Source: Megascapheus bottae
Taxonomy: Eukaryota; Chordata; Mammalia; Rodentia; Geomyidae
Direction of reading: 5' to 3'
Length of the DNA: 64,000 nucleotides
NCBI GenBank assembly: GCA_024803745.1
Contig: JANJXV010000013.1
Location: 2,728,001-2,792,000, forward strand
Positions 52,549-63,822 of this stretch are shown piece after piece. Within the stretch, counting starts at the first letter, position 1. Each line of letters opens with the position of its first letter. A model generated the notes under the pieces. It saw only the letters and a list, made by a program, of their open reading frames with translations. It was not told the DNA's origin and made no database searches. Position numbers and translations under genes: made by a program.

Positions 52549-53360
52549 TGTCATCACTTGATTTTACAAATAAAGTTGGACTAGGTCAACTGTGGTTGCA
52601 GGGTTTATGATAGAGTTTAGTAGTTGTGACACACATCATCTGGCCTGTAGTACAAGTATTTATTATGATCCTTCGTAGAAAAAATCTTGATGATAAAGGA
52701 CACCAGGCCTGGGGGTTGAGGTGGGGGTGGGCACTCTGAGTAGGGACACACAAACTCACCGGCTTAACTTAAGCAGCCCTGCTTAAGTGAGGTGGGGGTG
52801 AGCATTGTATATTAAGCGGGCAGCTGAGATACAAATTGCAGGCAAAGCAAAGCTGCAGGGCCTTAAGACAAAGTGATAACTAGGGAGAGCTCCACTGAGT
52901 CTCTGGTAAGCAGGACTGAATGTTTAGGTGGAGCTGGGCAGAAGAGCCTGTCAAAGTAAATCAGGTGATTTGCAGGAGGTTCTATGTGCAGATGTATTAG
53001 GATTAGAATTTAAGCTCTCTGACTTGCTATGTGTGTAGTAATAATCAACATACCAAATACACATTATATATTTTAGAACCCCTTCAATCCTGACCAGGAC
53101 AGATAGTGTCAACTGATTATAGAAATCTTTCCTATATGATCCAAATTCAGATCATTTATATTTCAGGACAGTACCAGAACTAGGTGGCATGCATATTCAG
53201 ACTTTTCACTATTTTGGATCTACATTGTTCCAGTTCGAGAGAAAATTTTGGTTTTCTTTTTCTTTGAGGTAATTAGGAAAGGATTTCAGAGGTGAAAGTG
53301 GCCAATTTAAGCTGTTGTTTCAACAATTCTGAATTACTGTTAACCTGTCCTGGCTCATGT
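52549..53360. other. Single-copy DNA with a hairpin flanked by direct repeats
   Basis: About 800 bases with no assigned family. Structure at 52717-52804 is listed separately. Confidence 0.4.
52717..52804. repeat. Hairpin between 17-bp direct repeats
   Basis: ACTTAAGCA (52767-52775) and TGCTTAAGT (52780-52788) form a perfect 9-bp stem with a GCCC loop. TGAGGTGGGGGTGGGCA at 52717-52733 recurs with one mismatch at 52788-52804. Confidence 0.85.
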
Positions 53361-53373
53361 CCCCTGTCAAGTG

Positions 53374-53574
53374 TTTTGTTTTGTTTTTGCCATTCTTGGG
53401 AGTTGAACTCAGGGTCAAGGTACTGTCTCCAGGTATTTTGCTGAAGGCTAGCATTCAACCACTTGAGCCACAGCACCACTTCTGGCTTTTTCTGTGTAAA
53501 TGATGCTGAGGAATCAAACCCAGGACTTCATGCATGGTAGGCAAGCACCCTTCCACGAATCTACATCCCCAGTG
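53374..53574 (-). mobile_element. IDL-Geo SINE with 13-bp target duplication
   Basis: TTTTG-unit tail, antisense Geo and IDL. CCCCTGTCAAGTG at 53361-53373 matches 53575-53587 with one change. Confidence 0.92.
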
Positions 53575-53796
53575 CCCCTGTTAAGTGGTTTAACATGCTT
53601 TTCCCCTCAGAATCCTGACTTCAAAGCTATCAGGGAGGTACAATAATAAATGGGTTACTTATTTATGAGTCTGTAAATATGCATTTTAGTTGTTCAAAAA
53701 AGATCCCAAAAGATTATTCATTCAAAATCATAATTCTTGAAGAACAACTTGGTATGGTAGTGGTGCGTCTGACAGGGCTGTAAAGAACAAGTGCGC

Positions 53797-53870
53797 ATGC
53801 TGGATGCCGGCGGCTCAGGCCCGTGACCCTAGCCACTCAGGAGGCTCAGATCCTCCAGCCCAGAAGTCCT
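53797..53870 (+). mobile_element. 7SL/B1-like fragment
   Basis: GCCGGCGGCTCAGGCCCGTG and CTAGCCACTCAGGAGGCTCA: a 5' 7SL half only, unusually GC-rich, with no Geo half. Confidence 0.65.
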
Positions 53871-53901
53871 GAATCTCTCAGGATGCTCTCGATTTCCATC
53901 T

Positions 53902-54086
53902 CTTTTTTTTTTTTTTTGGCCAGTCCTGGGCTTGAGCTCATGGCTGGAGCCCTGTCCTTGGACTTTCTCGAGGCTAGAGCTCTACCACTTCCGGTTTTTT
54001 CTATGTATGTGGTACTGAGGAATCAAACCTGGGTCTTCATGCATGCTAGGCAAGCACTCTACCACTAGGCCAAACTCCAGGCCCCA
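53902..54086 (-). mobile_element. IDL-Geo SINE with 10-bp target duplication
   Basis: T-run, antisense Geo with a small deletion, IDL. ATTTCCATCT occurs at 53892-53901 and 54087-54096. Confidence 0.93.
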
Positions 54087-54096
54087 ATTTCCATCT

Positions 54097-55127
54097 TGAT
54101 AGTGAGAAAAATAAATCCTGAAGAGGTTATAGATAGCTTGTGCATGGTATTCAGTTGTAGACCCAGAAATCCAAATTCAAATCCAAACTTTTTACTGCTG
54201 TTCTAGTTAGCTAGTTACATATATCTTTGATCTTTACACTGATGGGGAGAAATTTTCAGTTCAGATCTGAAAACATAAAATGATCTAGAGAAACAATTTG
54301 GAAATAATTCAGAGAGGTCAAGTAAGCACTTGTTGGTGCCTGGATGTGAGTTGTGTTATTTTCTTTACTGTCTTTCTAGAAAAGACACAGGCAGTCACAT
54401 TGTATCCACTGATCTTTTTTCCTTGGCAATTCATATTTGGAGCTAGTTTGACATATATATTATATACATATATACATATAATATGTGTGTGTATATATGT
54501 ATAACACCAACCAAGTTACCTGTCATCTGCTAGTAGCTAAATGAAATGTCCAATTTCTAGCATATTCTCTTTTTAAAATGTCTCTTTTGTAGGGTTTAGG
54601 CGAAGTAAAGAAGGTAGTTTGAAGTGGCTGAAGGTTCGATAAAGAGTAGAAAATCAAGCAGAAATAGCTTGTCTTAAGCAGAGGAAGCCCCCAGCTGGGG
54701 GTTATTGCTACAAGGTGGGAAACAGGCTAAGCTGAAATACAATGGAGAAGCTAGGAGTGGAGAGAGTAAAGAGGAGCTGGTCACTCACTGCGAAGGAAGA
54801 AGAAATCAAGGGTTGTAGACAATGTCCCTAAAGCCCTCAGCAAAGGAAGAGTTTATAATAATATCCTTTTTTAAATTGGATGTTGTAAAGGTCAACTTTA
54901 TTTCAAGGAAATAAAACACAAATTGCTTAGGCACAGTGTCATTCACCTGCTAATCATGCGTACATTCAGTACATTAACTGGTGGTCTTCCATTTTACCAT
55001 CATGTTAGGTGCTGGGGAAACCAAGACGAGCAACATCTGGTTACTGCCTTATTTAGCATCTCCCAGGTCTAGTTCAGAAGAGGGAGCTACAACTGCCTTT
55101 TCATTTCTCTTATTCCTTTCTCTGTTT
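54097..55127. other. Single-copy DNA, no gene seen
   Basis: About 1 kb with a TA/CATA run (54449-54503) and a possible L2 end at 54990-55050. Confidence 0.4.
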
Positions 55128-55332
55128 CTTTTGATACCAGAATCTGAATTTACGGGCTCAAACCTTGCTTAGGTGGTACTCTCCCAGTTGAGCTCTGACT
55201 TGTTGCTGGTTGTCTTTTGCGACGGGGCCTTGAAAGTGTTTCTGGCCACTCTGGCTTGAACCTGTAATCCTCTAGAAGTCAGCCTCTGTGATAGGAAGGC
55301 TCACAGTCAGGGGTCACCAGTACCTGATATTT
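55128..55332 (-). mobile_element. Old 7SL/B1-type dimeric SINE
   Basis: TACGGGCTCAAACCTTGC, CTCCCAGTTGAGCTCTGAC and AACCTGTAATCCTCTAGAAG follow antisense SINE order but are strongly diverged. Confidence 0.5.
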
Positions 55333-55794
55333 TCTTTCTTTTCTTAACAAAAGAAATCTAATTATCCCCTTGGAGTGACCTAGTTTTACAATAAAATGTC
55401 TAAGCAGTGGAAATATACACACTCACCAAATCAGTGGAATTTACTTTAGTTATGGCAACAGCTGGTCCTCTCAGGATAATCGAGAAGCTATGTGAGTTAA
55501 GGTCTAGATCGCCGTGGAGGTACAGCTGCTTCTCTTGGAAATACCAACTATAAATCCTTCCATTTTAGCATACACATGAATGACTGTATAACCCAATACC
55601 TGCCAAGCCAGTTCCTTCAAGAGACTTTTCATTAGGAGCTTCCTTCCTGGTTTTGATATATGGACCTTGTTTTTCTTAAAGTTCATTGTAATTTTCCAGG
55701 TTCATGGCTTCCCATTATAGTTGTTCCTTGGCTAGAAAAAAAGACAATCTGTCAACTACCATGTTTTACTCTAGGTCATTTTGATTTAAGGCAC
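55333..55794. other. Single-copy DNA, nothing recognised
   Basis: About 460 bases without an assigned feature. Confidence 0.4.
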
Positions 55795-56008
55795 TTTTTT
55801 TAAATTAGAAGATTTTGTGAACACTGATTTTTTTTACATCATATTTCAAATGCCATGTTTAACAAACACGTATTCAAGAAGGGAATCTATATACAATCAC
55901 TGGAACATGAATTTTAGAGCATAATTAAAATTAAGCTGAGGCTTTGTATGTCATAGACACATATTGATCTATATAACATTATGTCAATAGAGTATATATC
56001 CCATTAGA
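55795..56008 (-). mobile_element. L1 type 'B' 3' UTR, first segment
   Basis: Starts at the same 3' terminus as the copy at 22797 and is similar throughout. It is interrupted by an IDL-Geo. Confidence 0.85.
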
Positions 56009-56204
56009 CATTTTTTTTTGCCAGTCCTGGGCTTGAGCTCAGGGCCTGGCAACTGTCCTTGGACTTTCTCAAGGCTAGAGCTCTACCGCTTGAGCCTCAG
56101 CACCACTTCCAGCTTTTTTCTATATATGTGGTACCAAGGAATCGAACCCGGGTCTTCGTGCATGCTAGGCAAGCACTTTAACCACTAGGCCAAACTCCCG
56201 GCCC
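56009..56204 (-). mobile_element. IDL-Geo SINE nested in L1, target duplication
   Basis: T-run, antisense Geo and intact IDL with B box (GGAATCGAACC antisense). CCCATTAGA occurs at 56000-56008 and 56205-56213. Confidence 0.94.
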
Positions 56205-57180
56205 CCCATTAGAGATTTTTATGTCTCTGTACTTAAATGTATATCTCCAAGACTGCGCTGGGTTCCAGGATATTGAGTCATCGCTCTTGTACTGTTTGGA
56301 TCTAATATCCACATATCAAGGATACCATGTGCTTTTTGTTCCTTTGGTCTTGACTTTAATTTGTTCCTTTGGTCTTGACTCAACATGATTTGCTCTAATT
56401 TCATCCACTTCCCAGTGAATGCCATTATCTTATCTTGTCTGATGGCTATGCAGAATTCCATTGTACATATGTACCACATTTTTGGTATCCATTCATCTGT
56501 ACTAGGGCATCTGGGTTGTTTCCATTGCTTGGCTATTGGGAATAGCGCAGTGATGAACATGGCTGAGCAGGTGTCCTTATCATATCCTGAGTTATGATGC
56601 TCAGTGTAGATGCCCAGGAGTGGTATGGCTGGATTGTAGGGAAGGTCTATTTTCAGTCCTTTAAGAAACCTTCAAACTGCCTTCCAGAATGGCTGAACTA
56701 GTTTATATTCCCACCAGCAGTAGAGTAGGGTTCCTCTTTCTTCACATCCCTGCCAGAATTTATTGTTGTCTGAGTTCAGAATATTGCCCATTTTAATTGG
56801 GATAAGGTGGTATCTTTGGGTTGTTTTTACTTGCATTTCCTTGATCATGGATGAGGAACATTTTCTCATATGTTTCTTTGTCATTTTTACCTCTTCTTTT
56901 GATAAGTCTCTCTTTAGTTCCCTTGCCCATTTAGTGATTGGTTTGTTGGGTTTAGGGGAGATTCATTTCTTGAGTTCCCTGTAGATATTGGATATTAAGC
57001 ATTTGTCTGATGTATTATTAGCAAATACCTTTTCCTAGTTGGTTGGCTGTCTTTCTGTTTTAGTAGCTATGACATTGTCTGTGCAGAAGCTTTTTATTTT
57101 TAGGTAGTCCCATTTGTTAAGTCTGTCTCTAATCTGTTGTGACCGTGGGACTCTGTACAAGAAATGTTTGCCTGTGTAAG
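56205..57180 (-). mobile_element. L1 type 'B': 3' UTR start and ORF2 C-terminal region
   Basis: Minus-strand frames carry the L1 ORF2 tail: KQPRCPSTDEWIPKMWYICT (frame ending 56219) and MIKEMQVKTTQRYHLIPIKM (frame ending 56672). They lie in different frames, so at least one frameshift separates them. The copy extends further 5' than the one at 22797 but is truncated and non-functional. A 20-bp word (56336-56355) is duplicated at 56361-56380. Confidence 0.9.
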
Positions 57181-57360
57181 GCACTTTTTAACGATGTGTT
57201 TTTGTGTGATAAGGTCATTTTGTTCAGTAGCCACCTGAAATTTAGTTCAGTCTGTAAGAAAAGATGACCTGGTAGTTTTCATTAAGTCAACCATTCATTG
57301 TTTTTCCCAACTTGTATCATCCAGTGTGCTGAACCACAAGCAGTTAGGTCCTTGGTATAT

Positions 57361-57362
<2 letters not shown>

Positions 57363-57404
<42 letters not shown>
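57363..57404. repeat. (TG)n microsatellite
   Basis: 21 TG units; a decayed minus-strand SINE follows on the right. Confidence 0.96.
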
Positions 57405-57405
<1 letters not shown>

Positions 57406-57575
57406 TTGTCATTATTTTCCTTTCCCAGTTTATGTCTTTGAATGGGAACTTCTTTGCCTTTACTTCTTGTTTTTGGTATGGTTAATTGGAAATAGGATTC
57501 TCATAAACTTTCTTGCCCATGCTGGCTTTGAACTGCAATCCTCACATGCCAGTCTCCTGAGCAGTGTGGGATTTA
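57405..57575 (-). mobile_element. Old B1-Geo-like SINE fragment
   Basis: GGTTAATTGGAAATAGGATT, CCCATGCTGGCTTTGAACTG and GTCTCCTGAGCAGTGTGGG are the antisense junction and 7SL half; the Geo half is barely recognisable. Confidence 0.6.
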
Positions 57576-58023
57576 AGATTATACTGGTGCTCTGATAGAA
57601 ACGTCTTCACATACTCAAAAGACATGGGACTCTTGCATTTGCTAAAGGAGGAATAGATGGTGATCATGAAGAAGTAAGTTGTAAAGGGTGACATTTCCAT
57701 GCAGCTGCGGCCTGGAAGTCACTGGGGAGCATCTTTGAGGTCTTTAGGGTAGGCCTGGGCTCTCATTTGGTCCTAGAAGATGAGCCAGTTAAAATGTTAA
57801 GTATGATCTGCCCAAGAACAGCAATTCCTGGCCCTATCCTCCTAGTTTTTGTTATCTAGATCCACCTCCTCTCTTTTGCATTCCTCTTTGGTCTTGACAT
57901 GCAGCTCACATGTGCAGTGTGGCACACTTACCTTCCACACAACATATATGCATGTCCTCCCCTCTCTCCTCAGGGACTCAGAAAGAATGACAGCAGAGGA
58001 ATGAAACTCCTCTGAAAGCTGCT
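57576..58023. other. Single-copy DNA, nothing recognised
   Basis: About 450 bases without an assigned feature. Confidence 0.4.
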
Positions 58024-58225
58024 TATTGGATTCCGGTGGCTCACACCTAGAATCCTAGCTACTCAGGTGACTGAGATCTGAGGATCATGCTTAAAATTCC
58101 AGAGACTCTTCTTCAATTAACCAGCAAAAACCTGGAAGTGGTAGAGCACCAAACTTGAGTGGGCACATCTAACGGAGAGTGCCAGGCCCTGAGTTCAAGC
58201 ACCAGCACTGGTACATACATACAAG
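58024..58225 (+). mobile_element. B1-Geo SINE, internally deleted
   Basis: 7SL half (CCGGTGGCTCACACCTAGAA) and shortened Geo (GCCAGGCCCTGAGTTCAAGC), ending in CATA units. Confidence 0.82.
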
Positions 58226-58440
58226 AAAGTAGAAAGATTCTCAGCCCTGTATTTTTTTCCTCTTGTCAATAAAAGGACCCACAGCATTTTTCAGAGTTTT
58301 GGAAACATCTCTTACTGTATTGACTACATACAATACAATAAGGGGTCTTGGCATCATGATCCCCAATAAGCTACATATCTAAATTATTAATATTTTGCAT
58401 TCACACATCAAATAGGCTCTAGTGAGCTATGGCAGCTTTC

Positions 58441-58544
58441 CTTTTTTTGCCAGTCCTGGGGCTTGAACTCAAGGCCTGAGCAATCTCCATGGCCTTTGTC
58501 AAGGCTAGAGCTCTACCACTTGAGCCACAGCACCCCTTCCAGCT
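58441..58544 (-). mobile_element. Outer IDL-Geo SINE, Geo half
   Basis: Antisense Geo up to CCCTTCCAGC, where a second IDL-Geo interrupts. The outer target duplication ATGGCAGCTTTC is at 58429-58440 and 58845-58856. Confidence 0.9.
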
Positions 58545-58741
58545 TTTTTTTTTTTTTGCCAGTCCTGGGCTTGAGCTCTGGGCCTGAGCACTGTCCTTGG
58601 ACTTTCTCAAGGCTAGAGCTCTACCACTTGAGCCTCAGCACTACTTCCGGCTTTTTTCTGTGTATGTGGTACCAAGGAATCGAACCCGGGTCTTCATGCA
58701 TGCTAGGCAAGCACTTTAACCACTAGGCCAAACTCCCGGCC
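58545..58741 (-). mobile_element. Inner IDL-Geo SINE in the linker of another IDL-Geo
   Basis: Complete near-consensus copy. CCAGC followed by a T-run lies on both sides (from about 58537 and 58741), as expected for a target duplication at the host linker A-run. Confidence 0.92.
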
Positions 58742-58844
58742 CAGCTTTTTTTTTTTTTTTTAATGTATGTGGTACTGAGGAATCGAACTTGGGTCTTCAT
58801 GCATGCTAGGCAAGCACTCTACCACTAGGCTAAACCTCTGGTCC
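58742..58844 (-). mobile_element. Outer IDL-Geo SINE, IDL half
   Basis: T-run, GTATGTGGTACTGAGGAATC and GCACTCTACCACTAGGC complete the outer copy. Confidence 0.9.
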
Positions 58845-58856
58845 ATGGCAGCTTTC

Positions 58857-59222
58857 TTGAATGGTTCTTATACTTTATAAATTAAGGAAATAAATAGATT
58901 AGAATAATTCAGTTGTCCCATCTGGTTCCATTTGTGGGCTTTCATATTGTCTTTTCCAACATCCATAGAAAAGAAAAGTAAAAACTCTTCTGTCTACTGC
59001 ATTGTTGGCAATATAAAGATTGAGTTAAATTATAATCATTAGGTTCCTGTTGAAAAGAAAGGTCTTTCCTGGGGTTGAAATTTCTAGCTCACTGTGTAAG
59101 ATGAGCCCCCAATTAAAGATCTGTAGTAAAATTAAACAGATTGGGTGTTAAAATATCTTCAAATAATCGCCAGAGAATGTGATTTATAAGTTTATGGCAC
59201 CTACCATAATCTGATTTAAAGC
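58857..59222. other. Single-copy DNA, nothing recognised
   Basis: About 370 AT-rich bases. Confidence 0.4.
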
Positions 59223-59236
59223 AGAGACTAGTTTTT

Positions 59237-60396
59237 TTATTTTTTATTTTATTTTTTCATGTATTTTTATTGTAATTAATAGAAGGGTTACATTATATTC
59301 AGCAGATGGAAGGTACATTACTTCACAAATATTGATACCCTTTCTCATGTCATGATCCCTATTTCTCTCCCTCTCTCCCCCCCGCACAACTTGATTTCCC
59401 CCCTACCCTCTCCTATTTCAAATAACCATATATATAACCATATATATAAAATATATCAGATAACAAGGTGAAATATTGTAACAATATGAGATAACCAAGG
59501 GATGGTAAAAGAGATGAGAGATAACATAGTATTTTAAGGACAACTATCACTCATTACATGGCTTTTGTTTCTTTGTCCTGGAGGTCCTTACATTTAGTGT
59601 TATACTATATGGCCTTATTTATCTAGATTTTGTTCTATTGTGAATCTCTGCTAGGAGAGCCCAAGGTTTCTACTGATTATGACAAATGAGGGAAACCATT
59701 GAGCCTATGTTCCTTGCTTCACTTATGATTTTTTCTAAGTCTTTCCATTTCCTTACAAGTGGGGAAATATCGTTTTTTCCTGACAGCAGCATAGTATTCC
59801 ATTGTGTACAAATACCACATCTTGTTGATCCACTCATCAACTGAGGGACATCTGGGTTGGTTCCATATCTTTGCTATGGTGAATAGTGCTGCAATGAACA
59901 TCATTGTGCTAGTGGATTTAGTATGTCCTTGTTTCTGGATGATTGGGTAAATGTCAAGTAGTGGAATTGCTGGATCATAGGGGAGTTCTATATTTAGTCT
60001 TTTGAGGAACTGCCATAAGCTTTCCATACTGGTTGGATGAGTTTGCACTCCCACCAACAGTGTAGTAGTGATCTCTCCTGGCCACATCCCCTCCAGCATC
60101 TGTTGTTACTAGATTTCTTGATCCTGGCCATTCTAACTGGAGTGAGGTGGAATCTTAGAGTTGTTTTGATTTGCATTTCTTTTATGACCAGAGATGTTGA
60201 GCATTTCTTCATGTGTCTATAGGCCATTTGTATTTCTTCAGAGAAGACTCTCTTTAAGTCTTTGGCCCATCTTTTAATGGGATGGTTGTTACTTTGGAGA
60301 TTAGTTTTGGAGTGATTCAATTTTTGGAGCTGTTGATATATTTTAGATATGAGGCCTTTGTCCGTTGTTTGGTTAGTGAAGATCTTCTTCCTCTCC
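59237..60396 (-). mobile_element. Young L1 (type 'A'), 5'-truncated, with 14-bp target duplication
   Basis: About 1.16 kb: A-tail and 3' UTR (59237-59718), then ORF2 C-terminal codons. The minus strand encodes WNQPRCPSVDEWINKMWYLY, IELPYDPAIPLLDIYP, and upstream [19 protein letters not shown] and CWRGCG, all L1 ORF2 C-terminal landmarks (including the Cys-rich stretch). The two frames (59719-60099 and 59994-60320) differ, so a single frameshift lies near 60015-60040. AGAGACTAGTTTTT occurs at 59223-59236 and 60397-60410. The lack of the endonuclease and RT domains makes it immobile. Confidence 0.95.
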
Positions 60397-60410
60397 AGAG
60401 ACTAGTTTTT

Positions 60411-61420
60411 GACTTTTTTTTCTAGATGGAATTCTTGGAGGATGAGGAATCATTAATGTTGTTATCTGGCAAAGTTTTGAGCCCATTACTGGTTCTCAAT
60501 AAGTGTTGGTTAAACAAAAATAATTGAAATGACCTGAAGAGATCAAAAGCAAGGCAAGATCTTTTAGGATGACAATATTCACAAAGGTGAAGATGATGAT
60601 GATGATAATGATAAAGTGATTACATATATATGTGCATAGGGCATATAAGTTGTTTAACTCTGGAGCATTACCTAAAATTAAGTATTAAATGTTATAATAA
60701 AATGCAGAAAAGTGGTAGCATGAGGAATTTATCCTTCTGATGAATTTTACCAAAGCAAAAAGGGTGATGGTGTGTTCGTGGAAGGTGAGTTAGATCAGGC
60801 AGGATCTTTCTCAATCCTTGTGTGAGATTAGGCAGAGCGTGGTCACTTGGTAACAATTTAGAATGGAGTTTGTTAGGGAAGAAAAAGCCTTGTCTGGGTT
60901 GAGCGTAGAAATGGGTGACAGATGTTCATATTGAACGACTGAACAGATGTTAGGGGGGATTACCCAAGGGATTTCTATCATACAAGATCTAAACATTCCC
61001 CTTCCTGGCTGTGCTGAAGGGAGGGCTTGTTTAGGAAAGATACTCTTTAAGAACTGTTTGGAGTGGGGGTTTCTGACAGAGATGAATGACCGGATGCTAT
61101 AATTTAAATGTGAAAATAAGGTAAATGGTATTCCTTGTTTGTGTGCATGTGTGTATGTGTTTTCTTTAACAAGGGTCAATGCCTCATTCGAGAACAGGAA
61201 GCCTAAAGAAATATTTCCATTCTGTCTTTGTCATTTTCTTTTTTCATTCCTCACCCTACCCCCACAGCTGGAAGGACCTGATAGTATTGAATACCATGCC
61301 TTAAGGCTGGACAAAATTATCAAAATATCATCACTTCTATACTTCTGGAACTATCTGCTCTATAATTATATTTGGAAAAGAGAAAGATTTCCCATGCAAA
61401 TTTAATCTTTATTGTTAATG
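60411..61420. other. Single-copy DNA, no gene seen
   Basis: About 1 kb with a short GAT-unit run (60591-60613). A minus-strand frame of 122 codons (60811-61179) has no recognisable domain. Confidence 0.4.
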
Positions 61421-61634
61421 GTTTTTTTTTCTTTTAACGGTACTGAGGCTTGAACACCTGGGGCTTGAACTCAGTTTCTGAGCACTGTCGTTGGGTTTTC
61501 TCAAGGCTAGAGCTCTACGACTTGATCCACAGCACCACATCTGGCCTTTTCTGTATATGTAGTACCAAGGAATCAAACCCAGAGCTTTATGCATGCTAAG
61601 CGAGCACTTTACCACTAGGCCACCTTCCCAGCCC
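61421..61634 (-). mobile_element. IDL-Geo SINE
   Basis: T-run, antisense Geo (GGGGCTTGAACTCAGTTTCT) and IDL (GGAATCAAACCCAGAGC), with a short internal duplication of the Geo end (CTTGAACA/CTTGAACT). Confidence 0.88.
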
Positions 61635-61850
61635 AGGCACTGGTTATTTTTGAGGTGGTAGCATACTTTCAGCAGAATTATCCTGGACTTCTATTGTCCT
61701 ACTTGGACTTCTTGTGTCACTTGGGTTGACAGATGGGCACAATCACATCCAATCATAGGTTGAGATGGAGTTCCATGGACTTTTGTGCCTGAGCTGACCT
61801 CAAAACATCACCTCCCATGTAGCTAGGATTACAGGCTTGTATTTCCTAGC
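61635..61850 (-). mobile_element. Old 7SL/B1-like SINE
   Basis: The 7SL half is visible (GTAGCTAGGATTACAGGC, GTGCCTGAGCTGACCTC); the right half is degraded. Confidence 0.6.
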
Positions 61851-62654
61851 CCTGTTAATTAGAGACCTGGAGACTTAAAAAAAAAACACAGTTTAAGGAG
61901 ACTAAGAAGATCTCTCTTCCAATGTAAACAAGAAATAAAGGCAAATTTGAAAAGTTGTAGATCTATTGTCGCAAATGGATGCCTTCCTTACCCATTTCCC
62001 TAGAAGATGAGAAGTTACGCTTCACAAATTGCTGTGAGACATTCCACTAATTGGCCTTAAGTCAGCAATGGTGGAACCTGAGGCATTTGTTAGGTCATCT
62101 TCGTAAATAGGCCATAATTAAGATAAATATAACCTCTGCTAACTATCATGTTGTCTACATACTAATAGTAATCTGGACTACTAATATAAATACAGTAAGA
62201 AATTCAGATAATCTCAATGTATAGTTAGAATATTATGAAAGCCACTGAGTTTATGATAAATAACCTTATACACAATAGCAGTATATGCCAAAATAACTGT
62301 ATGGTTTATTGTCTTAGAACTGTCTGTAACTCTGTAAATTGCAGAGAACTGAGAGTAGTGCAAATAATTCTATACATGAATTCTGTCAGGGCCACAGATT
62401 CCTTGTGCCAAGTCTGTTTTTATCCTACATACTTAGCCCTTTGGGGGGAAAATAGATTCATTTCTACATTTCTAGTTGATCTATATCAAAAGTGGGATAA
62501 CTTGAATTCCTTTTAGAATTGGCAGTAACACCTTATTCTTTCATTAATAAGTTAAAGATCTTTGAGATTTATTCATTGTTATATGTCTATACATGATATA
62601 TGTGTGTAAAGGTTAAGATTTTCCATTTATTGATGTTATCTATTGATTTATTTG
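61851..62654. other. AT-rich single-copy DNA
   Basis: About 800 bases without an assigned feature. A 93-codon plus-strand frame at 62235 has no known domain. Confidence 0.4.
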
Positions 62655-62862
62655 TGTATTGGCATACTAGGGATTGAACCCCAGACTTGTGCTTGCTAGA
62701 CAAGTACTCTACCACTTGAGCAATGCCCCTAGCCCTTTTTGCTTTAGCTATTTGGAGAATATGGTCTTGTGTGTTTGTCCAGGCTGGTGTAGACTGAGAT
62801 ACTCCTACTTAGGCTTCTCACACAGCTGGGATCACAGGAGTAAGCCATTATGCCGTGCCTAG
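62655..62862 (-). mobile_element. B1-ID dimeric SINE
   Basis: Antisense ID half (GGGATTGAACCCCAGACTTG, GACAAGTACTCTACCACTTG) followed by antisense 7SL half (CACACAGCTGGGATCACAGG). Same architecture as 5855-6115 and distinct from B1-Geo. Confidence 0.72.
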
Positions 62863-62884
62863 ATATTGACTGAGATGGGTCACT

Positions 62885-63085
62885 TGCAAAGTTTTTGTGT
62901 AGTCTGCTCTCCAACCACGATCCTCATGATTTCTGTTCATCGTATTTATGTATCTCACTATCCAACATCTGAGAGGACAGATGTGCGTCACCATGACAGC
63001 TTTTTTGTTGGAATATGCCTGTGGTAGCCTTGAACGTCTGTTCTTCAAATCTCACTGTCTCATGCACTTAGGATCACAGGTGAGC
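62885..63085 (-). mobile_element. Two decayed 7SL/B1-like fragments
   Basis: CCAACCACGATCCTCATGAT (about 62910) and CATGCACTTAGGATCACAGG (about 63062) are antisense 7SL words separated by decayed sequence. Confidence 0.5.
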
Positions 63086-63374
63086 ATTAACTCTTACTGA
63101 TAGTAATATTCATACAGCATTGCCAACTCCTGGCTAGCTTCACTCTTCATCACCAGAACCAAAGACTTTTCTCAGTCATCACTCATCCTCAGTAAGAGAC
63201 AAAGTAGATCAGTGTATTTCTGGCACTAGGCCTTCATCTATCCATGGGTCATGTAATCAGTTTCCTAGATCACAACCAGAATTAAAACTATCACAAAATA
63301 TTGAAGAGCAGCAGACATGGTAAATGTAATCTGGACAGCTTTGAAAATAGATGTACATATCTTTTACTTTCTTA

Positions 63375-63645
63375 AGGCTGTTCTAATCAATCATCACAAA
63401 CTCAAAAGCTTAGAACATCAGCAATTTGTTTTTGCAGTGAGGAGGCTAGAAGTTCAAAATCAAGGTGTGGGGCTCCTTGAAACTGCTTGCTTCTGGTAGC
63501 TCCTGGTGTTTCTCGGGTTGTGTGACAACCACCTTGGTTTCCATTTATACGCTGAGTTCTTTCCTGTCTCTTATAAAAAATTATTAGATTAGAGCGCACC
63601 CTGGCCTAGATGATCTTATCGCAGCTTTCACCTAAATTAAGTCTC
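63375..63645 (-). mobile_element. MaLR/MLT1-type LTR fragment (probable)
   Basis: Antisense order: AAGGCTGTTCTAATCAATCA, GGAGGCTAGAAGTTCAAAAT, CAAGGTGTGGGGCTCCTTG, CTTGCTTCTGGTAGCTCCTG, then GGCCTAGATGATCTTATCGC. It is non-coding and diverged; the subfamily is uncertain. Confidence 0.55.
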
Positions 63646-63680
63646 AAAACAAACCAATAACAGCAACAACAAAACATCTA

Positions 63681-63822
63681 GCTAGGTACTAGAATACTTG
63701 TTATCCTAGTTATTAAAGAGGCTAAGCTCTGAGGACCATGGTTTGAAGACAGATCTGGTAGGAATTTGTGCAAATTTATCTTGAATTAACCAAGTACTGA
63801 AGTGTGGCTCAAGTGGTTCATC
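63681..63822 (+). mobile_element. B1-Geo SINE, strongly diverged
   Basis: ATACTTGTTATCCTAGTTAT, GAGGACCATGGTTTGAAGAC and GTGTGGCTCAAGTGGTTC keep the element's order; the end is missing. Confidence 0.65.

Noticed and set aside
56219..56884. Two minus-strand frames that look like a protein family
   Set aside because: They are the L1 ORF2 C-terminus in two frames of a truncated copy, so they are annotated as L1 and not as genes.
60811..61179. 122-codon minus-strand frame in single-copy DNA
   Set aside because: No domain or supporting context was found. It could be tested by conservation, but I see nothing in favour of coding.
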